Assembly (NCBI GenBank): GCA_963786805.1
Contig: CAWBAK010000004.1
Coordinates: 496,001-560,000 of the forward strand
Direction of reading: 5' to 3'
DNA length: 64,000 nucleotides
Source of the DNA: CALGFI01 sp963786805
GTDB taxonomy: Bacteria > Actinomycetota > UBA4738 > HRBIN12
The position numbers and the translations under genes are program-made. Each line of letters opens with the position of its first letter. The first letter of the stretch is position 1. The notes under the pieces were generated by a model. That model saw only the letters and a program-made list of their open reading frames with translations. It was not told the DNA's origin and made no database searches. This document shows positions 59,293 through 64,000 of the stretch, one piece after another.

Positions 59293-60787
59293 ATGGAGCG
59301 GATCGGACACTGGATCGGCGGCAAGCTCGTCCCCGGAGAGTCCGGCCGAACCGGACCGGTCTTCGACCCCGCGACCGGCGAGCAGACCCACGAAGTCGAC
59401 TTCGCGGACCGCGCCGAGCTCGACCGGGCGGTCGAGGTGGCCAAGGAAGCCTTCCCGGCCTGGCGGGCAACGTCGCTCTCCAAGCGTGCGGACATCATGT
59501 TCCGCCTCCGCGAGCTGCTCGACGCGCGGAAGGCCGACATCGCCAAGATCCTCACCTCCCAGCACGGCAAGGTGCTCTCCGACGCGATGGGCGAGGTCCA
59601 GCGCGGCCTGGAGAACGTCGAGTACGCGACGGGGATCCCCAGCCTGCTCAAGGGAGAGTTCTCCGAACAGGTCTCGACGGGCGTCGACGTCTACTCGATC
59701 CGGCAGCCGCTCGGCGTCGTCGCCGGCATCACGCCCTTCAACTTCCCGGCCATGGTTCCGATCTGGATGTGCGCGAACGCCATCGCGTGCGGCAACACCT
59801 TCGTGCTCAAGCCCTCCGAGAAGGACCCCGGCGCCTCGCTCGCGCTCGCCGAGCTCTTCGCCGACGCCGGACTGCCCGACGGCGTGTTCAACGTCGTCCA
59901 GGGAGACAAGGTCGCCGTCGACGCGATCCTCGAGCACCCGGACATCCGCGCCGTCAGCTTCGTCGGGTCGACGCCGATCGCGAAGTACATCTACGCGACC
60001 GGGACCGCGAACGGGAAGCGCGTGCAGGCGCTCGGCGGAGCGAAGAACCACATGATCGTGCTGCCGGACGCCGACGTGGACATGGTGGCCGACGCGGCCA
60101 TCTCGGCCGGCTACGGCTCGGCCGGCGAACGCTGCATGGCCATCTCGGTCGTGACCTCGGTGGGCAAGGTCTCCGACAAGGTCGTGGACGCGATCGCCGA
60201 CCGCCTGCCGAAGATCAAGGTCGGTCCCGGCATGGATCCGGAGTCCGAGATGGGACCGCTCGATCACCCGTGAGCATCGGGACAAGGTGGCCTCGTACCT
60301 CGACGCGGGGAAGGCGCAGGGAGCCAAGGTGGTCACCGACGGCCGCGAGCACGCCCTCTACAAGGACAGCCCCGGCTTCTTCCTCGGCGTGTCGCTGCTC
60401 GACGACGTCACGCCCACGATGGACGCGTACCGGGACGAGATCTTCGGACCCGTGCTCTCGGTGGTGCGGGCGGAGACGTACGACCAGGCCGTCGACCTCG
60501 TGAACCGGAACCCGTACGGGAACGGCGTGGCGCTGTTCACGCGGGACGGCGGCGCGGCTCGCCAATTCGTGTTCGAGGTCGACGCGGGGATGGTGGGCAT
60601 CAACGTGCCGATCCCGGTCCCGGTCGCGTACTACTCGTTCGGCGGCTGGAAGAACTCGCTGTTCGGCGACTCGCACATGTACGGGCCCGAGGGCGTGCGC
60701 TTCTACACCGGGGGCAAGGTCGTCACGCAGCGCTGGCCCGATCCCGCGAAGAGCACGATCGACCTCGGATTCCCCCGCACGCGCTAG
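59293..60787 (+). CDS. mmsA: CoA-acylating methylmalonate/malonate-semialdehyde dehydrogenase, frameshifted
   Basis: Oxidises (methyl)malonate semialdehyde to acyl-CoA and CO2. Motifs: GVVAGITPFNFPAMVPIWM, LKPSEKDPGASLAL, VGSTPIAKYIYATG and the catalytic Cys in GSAGERCMAISV, all diagnostic of MMSDH. After PESEMGPL an extra base near 60259 shifts the frame; corrected it continues TREHRDKVASYLDAGKAQG and ends FPRTR. Corrected length about 497 residues, the family size. RBS AAGGGA before the ATG. Confidence 0.93.
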
Positions 60788-62016
60788 CCCAACCGCTCGG
60801 CGAACGCGACCGATCCTGCGGGCGGACGCAGGCAGTGGTCGATGTGCATCGAGCGGTTGTAGGTGCCGACCCCGAGGAGCGCGAGGATGTCGCCTTCCTG
60901 CAGCTCGGGCAGGGGAACCCCTTCGCCCCACAGGTCGTCGCCCTCGTTGATGTTGCCGCTCACGGTGTAGGTGCGCGCGGGCTCTGCGTCCGCGGCGCGG
61001 CACAGGACGATCGGGACGAGTGACCCGTAGATGAAGCGCTCGGGCGCCACGTTGTAGCCGGCGTCGAGACCGGCGAAGGTCACGCCGTCGCGTTCGTCGA
61101 GCGACACCACCTCGGCGAGCAGGATCCCCGACTCCTTGCAGAGGTAGTCGCCCGGCTCGCAGCCGATGGCCACGCCGAGCGAGCCGAGGTGCCGGACGAG
61201 GACCGCGGCGTACCCGTCGGGGTCGAGCGGTTCGTCCTCCTCGCGCTGCGGCACGCCGAGACCGCCGCCGGCATTCACCTCGACGACCTCGTGCCCGGCG
61301 TCGAGGAGACGGCGGGTCATCGCCGCGACGCGCTCCGCCGCCGCCTCGAACCGCGGCAGGCCATCGGTGAGAAAGCCGTCGCCGACGTGGAAGTGGACGG
61401 TGTCGAGACGCAGATCGTGCTTGGCCGCGATCTCGAGCGCGTCGTCGAGCTGCTCGTCGAGGATTCCGAACTTCGTCGGCTTCGCGCCGGCGTACAGCGA
61501 CTCGTGCGACGCCGAGTGCGATGCGCCGCTCCACGTCGCGCCTGCGCGAGGGTTCACGCGGATGCCGAGCGTGGAGCCCGGAGCGCGCCTGCCCCACCGA
61601 TCGAGCTGTGAGAGCAGGTCGACGTTCACGTGCACGTCCGTCTCGAGCAGTGCGTCGAGGTCGCGCTCGGACAGGTTCGTCCCGGTGTAGCTGATCTCGC
61701 CGGCGCTCCAGCCGTGCTCGAGCGCGTGTCGAACCTCGCCGGGCGAGCAGGCGTCGATCCCGACGAATCCGAGTTTCCGCACGGACGCGAGGACCTCCGG
61801 ATCTCGCTGCGCTTTGAGGGCGAGGCGGAGGCGGAACGGGACGCCCGCTCGCTCGAACACGCGCGCGAGCGCGAGCGCCTGTTCCTCGATCCGCACGAGG
61901 TCGTACGCGAAGAGCGGCGTGCCGCGCTCGCGCGCCGCGGCTTCGGCATCGCGTCCGGCGACGAACAACCGTCCACCGCGCACGTCGAGGCCCGGTCGCG
62001 CCCACCACGGTCGCAC
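60784..62016 (-). CDS. Fold-type III PLP decarboxylase-like protein with altered active-site motifs
   Basis: A 410-residue protein clearly in the LysA/ornithine-decarboxylase family: PLFAYDLVRIEEQAL, PLP-Lys in RLALKAQRDPEVL, HFHVGDGF, VNAGGGLGVPQ, DAGYNVAPERFIYG. But three active-site motifs differ: the usual EPGR is EPGD, HIGS is HVGD, and the CES(G)D loop that supplies the catalytic Cys reads NINEGDD. It is therefore unlikely to be an ordinary diaminopimelate decarboxylase. TAGCCT lies seven bases before the GTG. Substrate unknown; amine-catabolism neighbours. Confidence 0.8.
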   Translation of the reverse strand: MRPWWARPGLDVRGGRLFVAGRDAEAAARERGTPLFAYDLVRIEEQALALARVFERAGVPFRLRLALKAQRDPEVLASVRKLGFVGIDACSPGEVRHALEHGWSAGEISYTGTNLSERDLDALLETDVHVNVDLLSQLDRWGRRAPGSTLGIRVNPRAGATWSGASHSASHESLYAGAKPTKFGILDEQLDDALEIAAKHDLRLDTVHFHVGDGFLTDGLPRFEAAAERVAAMTRRLLDAGHEVVEVNAGGGLGVPQREEDEPLDPDGYAAVLVRHLGSLGVAIGCEPGDYLCKESGILLAEVVSLDERDGVTFAGLDAGYNVAPERFIYGSLVPIVLCRAADAEPARTYTVSGNINEGDDLWGEGVPLPELQEGDILALLGVGTYNRSMHIDHCLRPPAGSVAFAERLG

Positions 62017-62023
62017 GGCGCAC

Positions 62024-62029
62024 AGGCTA
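62024..62029 (-). promoter_or_regulatory. -10 element of the decarboxylase-like gene (leaderless)
   Basis: TAGCCT on the minus strand, seven bases before the GTG at 62016. Confidence 0.5.
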
Positions 62030-62051
62030 CCGGGCGGGAGCGTCTCCTCGG

Positions 62052-62057
62052 TAGCAT
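62052..62057 (+). promoter_or_regulatory. -10 element of the tag gene (leaderless)
   Basis: TAGCAT six bases before the ATG at 62064. Confidence 0.55.
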
Positions 62058-62063
62058 CCGCAG

Positions 62064-62644
62064 ATGCCGAAGGCGATCACGCGTTGCGAGTGGGCCCCCG
62101 TCGACCAGCCGAGATACCTCGCGTATCACGACGAGGAGTGGGGCGTCCCTTCGCACGACGACCGCCACCTGTTCGAGATGCTCGTGCTCGAAGGTGCGCA
62201 GGCGGGCCTGTCGTGGTCGACGATCCTGAACAAGCGCGACGGGTACCGGACGGCGTTCGCGAACTTCGACGCCGGCGAAGGTGGCGCGCTTCACGCCGGC
62301 CCGGATCGAGCGGCTGATGGGCGATCCCGCGATCGTGCGCAACCGGTTGAAGATCGAGTCGACGGTGAACAACGCCAGAGCGAGTCCTCGAGATACAACG
62401 AGAGCTCGGGTCGCTCGACGCATACCTCTGGTCGTTCGTCGACGGTGAGCCGATCGTCGGCCGGTGGAAGCGACTTTCCGACCTGCCGGCGGAAACCGCC
62501 GAATCACGCGCGATGAGCAAGGACATGAAACGGCGCGGGTTCCGCTTCGTCGGACCGACCGTATGCTACGCGTTCATGCAGGCCACGGGGATGGTCAACG
62601 ACCACGTCGTGTCGTGCTTCCGCTACCGCGAGGTGATGAGGTGA
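62064..62644 (+). CDS. tag: DNA-3-methyladenine glycosylase I, two frameshifts
   Basis: Excises 3-methyladenine from alkylated DNA (HhH family). N-terminal part RCEWAPVDQPRYLAYHDEEWGVP and LFEMLVLEGAQAGLSWSTIL is intact with the zinc-site Cys. Extra bases near 62277 and 62382 shift the frame twice. Corrected, it continues ARIERLMGDPAIVRNRLKIEST, SFVDGEPIVGRW, MKRRGFRFVGPTVCYAFMQATG and ends with the HVVSCFR zinc ligands. Corrected length about 192 residues, as expected, favouring sequence error over decay. Confidence 0.9.
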
Positions 62645-63792
62645 ACGCGTTCGACGTCGCGGTGATCGGCGCCGGGATCCATGGCGCGAGCGCGGCGTTC
62701 CACCTCGCGAGCCGCGGCGTCTCGACCGTCGTGATCGAACGCACGTCGCCGGCGGGCGGCCCCACGGGACGGTCGAGCGCGATCTGCCGCGCCTACTACA
62801 CGAACGCGTTCCTCGCGTCGGTGGCCCGGGACTCGATCGCGATGTTCCGCGACTTCGAGAAGCACACCGGCCACGACGCCGGCTTCCGCGAAACCGGCCT
62901 CCTGGTGCTCCACCCGCCCGAAGACGAGTCCACCGTGCGCGAGGTCGTCCCCCGGCTGAACGAACAGGGCATCTCCACCGAGCTGCTGACCCCGGACGAG
63001 GTGCGAGCCGCGTGGCCCGCGTTCGACCTCGAGGGGATCGCGGTCGCGGCGTTCGAGCGCGACGCCGGCCACGCCGACCCGGTCCTGTCCACGCAGGGAC
63101 TGCTCGAGCGGGCTCGCGAGCTCGGCGCCGAGAGCCGGATGCAGACGCGGGTCATCGGGATCGGCCGGGACGGCGGTGCGTGGCGCGTGTCGAACGACGA
63201 CGGCTCGTTCGTGACGGCGGACGCGGTATTGATCGCCGCCGGCCCGTGGACGAAACCGCTTGCCGCGCAGGTCGGTGCGGACCTGCCGCTCACGGTCGAG
63301 CGACACATCGTGGCGACGTTCGCATGGAGCGGCGGACCGCAGATGCCCGCGCACGGCGACCTGCCGAACGGCTACTACTTCCGTCCCGAGGGCGAGGAGC
63401 TGTTCCTCGTCGGGCCGCTCCACCCCGAGCCGACCGTGGATCCCGACGCGTTCAGCGAGCGCGTCCGCTCGGACGAAACCTCGGAGCTCGGGAGCCGTGT
63501 CGTCCGTCGCGTTCCGGGTCTCCAGCAGGCCACGTCGCGCGGCGGGTGGGCGAGCCTGTACGACGTCTCGCCGGACTGGCAGCCGGTGATCGGCGAGATC
63601 GCCGAGGGGGTGTTCGTCGACGCGGGGACGAGCGGGCATGGCTTCAAGCTCGCGCCGGCGCTCGGGAGGCATCTCGCGGACCTGGTGACCGGCGCCGAGG
63701 TCGACCCGGGGCTCGAGCAGTTCCATCCGCGGCGGTTCTCCGAGAAGGTGGCGTTGCGGTCCGGCTACGGAGACGCGCGGATCCTCGGCTAG
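62641..63792 (+). CDS. DAO-type FAD-dependent oxidoreductase 2
   Basis: A 383-residue flavoprotein of the D-amino-acid oxidase superfamily: FAD site FDVAVIGAGIHGASAAFHLASRG, TGRSSAICRAYYTN, C-terminal GVFVDAGTSGHGFKLAPALGRHLADLV preceded by LYDVSPDWQPVIGEIAEG. Related to sarcosine or N-methyl-amino-acid oxidases. GTG overlaps the tag stop, so the two are coupled. Followed on the opposite strand by proline dehydrogenase. Confidence 0.9.
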   Translation: MNAFDVAVIGAGIHGASAAFHLASRGVSTVVIERTSPAGGPTGRSSAICRAYYTNAFLASVARDSIAMFRDFEKHTGHDAGFRETGLLVLHPPEDESTVREVVPRLNEQGISTELLTPDEVRAAWPAFDLEGIAVAAFERDAGHADPVLSTQGLLERARELGAESRMQTRVIGIGRDGGAWRVSNDDGSFVTADAVLIAAGPWTKPLAAQVGADLPLTVERHIVATFAWSGGPQMPAHGDLPNGYYFRPEGEELFLVGPLHPEPTVDPDAFSERVRSDETSELGSRVVRRVPGLQQATSRGGWASLYDVSPDWQPVIGEIAEGVFVDAGTSGHGFKLAPALGRHLADLVTGAEVDPGLEQFHPRRFSEKVALRSGYGDARILG

Positions 63793-63829
63793 CGCGTCGA
63801 CACGCACGGTCACGACGAACCGCGGAGCC

Positions 63830-64000
63830 TCAGCCGCGTGCGACGAGGTTCCGGAGCGCGAGCAGGATGTTCTTCGTCGGGTTCTCGGCGATCCGACGCA
63901 TGAACCACGGGTACCAGTACGTGCCGTACGCGATCAGCGAGCGTGCCTTGTATCCCGCGGCGGCCATCCGGAGCAGGTCGTTCTGCCGGATGCCGTAGAG
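63830..64000 (-). CDS. Proline dehydrogenase, C-terminal end (cut by window edge)
   Basis: Reading the minus strand, 56 codons before the stop encode LYGIRQNDLLRMAAAGYKARS, IAYGTYWYPWFMRRIAENPTKN and ILLALRNLVARG. This is the end of a PRODH-type TIM barrel, where the WYPYFMRRLAERP region contacts FAD and substrate. The rest lies beyond base 64000. It oxidises proline to pyrroline-5-carboxylate and fits the amino-acid catabolism theme of this end. Confidence 0.85.
   Translation of the reverse strand, partial: LYGIRQNDLLRMAAAGYKARSLIAYGTYWYPWFMRRIAENPTKNILLALRNLVARG

Noticed and set aside
60784..62016. Plain lysA (diaminopimelate decarboxylase)
   Set aside because: Three active-site motifs are changed, including the catalytic-Cys loop, so the gene symbol was withheld.
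1..64000. CRISPR arrays, insertion sequences, prophage or plasmid modules
   Set aside because: No regularly spaced repeats, transposase, integrase or phage genes were seen. The only short tandem repeat is the in-frame coxG linker; the HNH gene belongs to the DUF222 family, not to a phage terminase module.

Overview
The window is a GC-rich (roughly 68-70 %), gene-dense chromosomal segment of an actinobacterium, probably from an uncultivated, non-mycolate lineage. The main evidence is a core block on the minus strand (read right to left): rsmI, metG, tatD, an rpfB-position gene, rsmA, ispE, tRNA-Gln, glmU, prs, then rplY, pth and mfd, with a protein O-mannosyltransferase divergent next to rsmI. 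This order is typical of Actinomycetota. A TANNNT -10 hexamer a few bases upstream of ATG/GTG recurs across the window, the pattern expected of leaderless actinobacterial transcripts. I could not assign class or genus from sequence alone.

Layout. 1-17.5 kb: housekeeping block, interrupted by a cyclase/ATPase/TPR regulator, a DUF222-HNH gene with a LexA (SOS) box over its start codon, and an ECF sigma factor with a membrane-anchored partner. In the rpfB position sits a protein with DUF348 and G5 regions but an RlpA-type barrel instead of the Rpf lysozyme-like domain. 17.5-28.7 kb: DUF3052 protein, O-mannosyltransferase, CocE-type hydrolase, a 2-oxoglutarate oxygenase plus CPBP protease pair, FAD oxidoreductase, pirin, a pilin-like protein, an AsnC-type ligand-binding domain, MFS transporter, acetyltransferase and a PfkB-family kinase. 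28.8-35.6 kb: an oligosaccharide ABC-importer operon (ATPase, GH1 glycosidase, binding protein, two permeases, one extra membrane protein) with a perfect 16-bp intercistronic hairpin. 35.7-40.5 kb: macrodomain protein, rhodanese and the glycolate oxidase genes glcDEF. 40.5-53.1 kb: ACT-domain protein, MBL hydrolase, tryptophan 2,3-dioxygenase, and a dispersed molybdenum-flavoenzyme (CO dehydrogenase/xanthine dehydrogenase family, form-II-like active-site loop) locus with MoxR, VWA (CoxE-like), CoxG, XdhC and MocA-like maturation genes. 53.1-54.7 kb: two paralogous secreted CAP-domain genes, each preceded by an apparent c-di-GMP-I (GEMM) riboswitch. 54.8-64 kb: amine and amino-acid catabolism, with a nitrilase-type amidohydrolase, class III aminotransferase, methylmalonate/malonate-semialdehyde dehydrogenase, an atypical PLP decarboxylase-fold enzyme, DNA glycosylase I, a DAO-type oxidoreductase and the end of proline dehydrogenase.

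Sequence quality. Seven otherwise intact genes carry single-base frameshifts (ten indels in total, nine of them insertions), and correcting them restores full family length. Two further genes (mfd, rsmA) lack any in-frame ATG/GTG/TTG start. The pattern looks like residual assembly error rather than gene decay, so these are reported as CDS with the frameshift stated.

How the genes work together. The strongest themes are envelope biology (O-mannosylation, DUF348/G5/RlpA protein, CAP proteins under probable c-di-GMP control, pilin-like proteins), aerobic oxidation of small organics (glcDEF, Mo-flavoenzyme, amine and semialdehyde oxidation, proline and tryptophan breakdown) and import and hydrolysis of beta-linked oligosaccharides.
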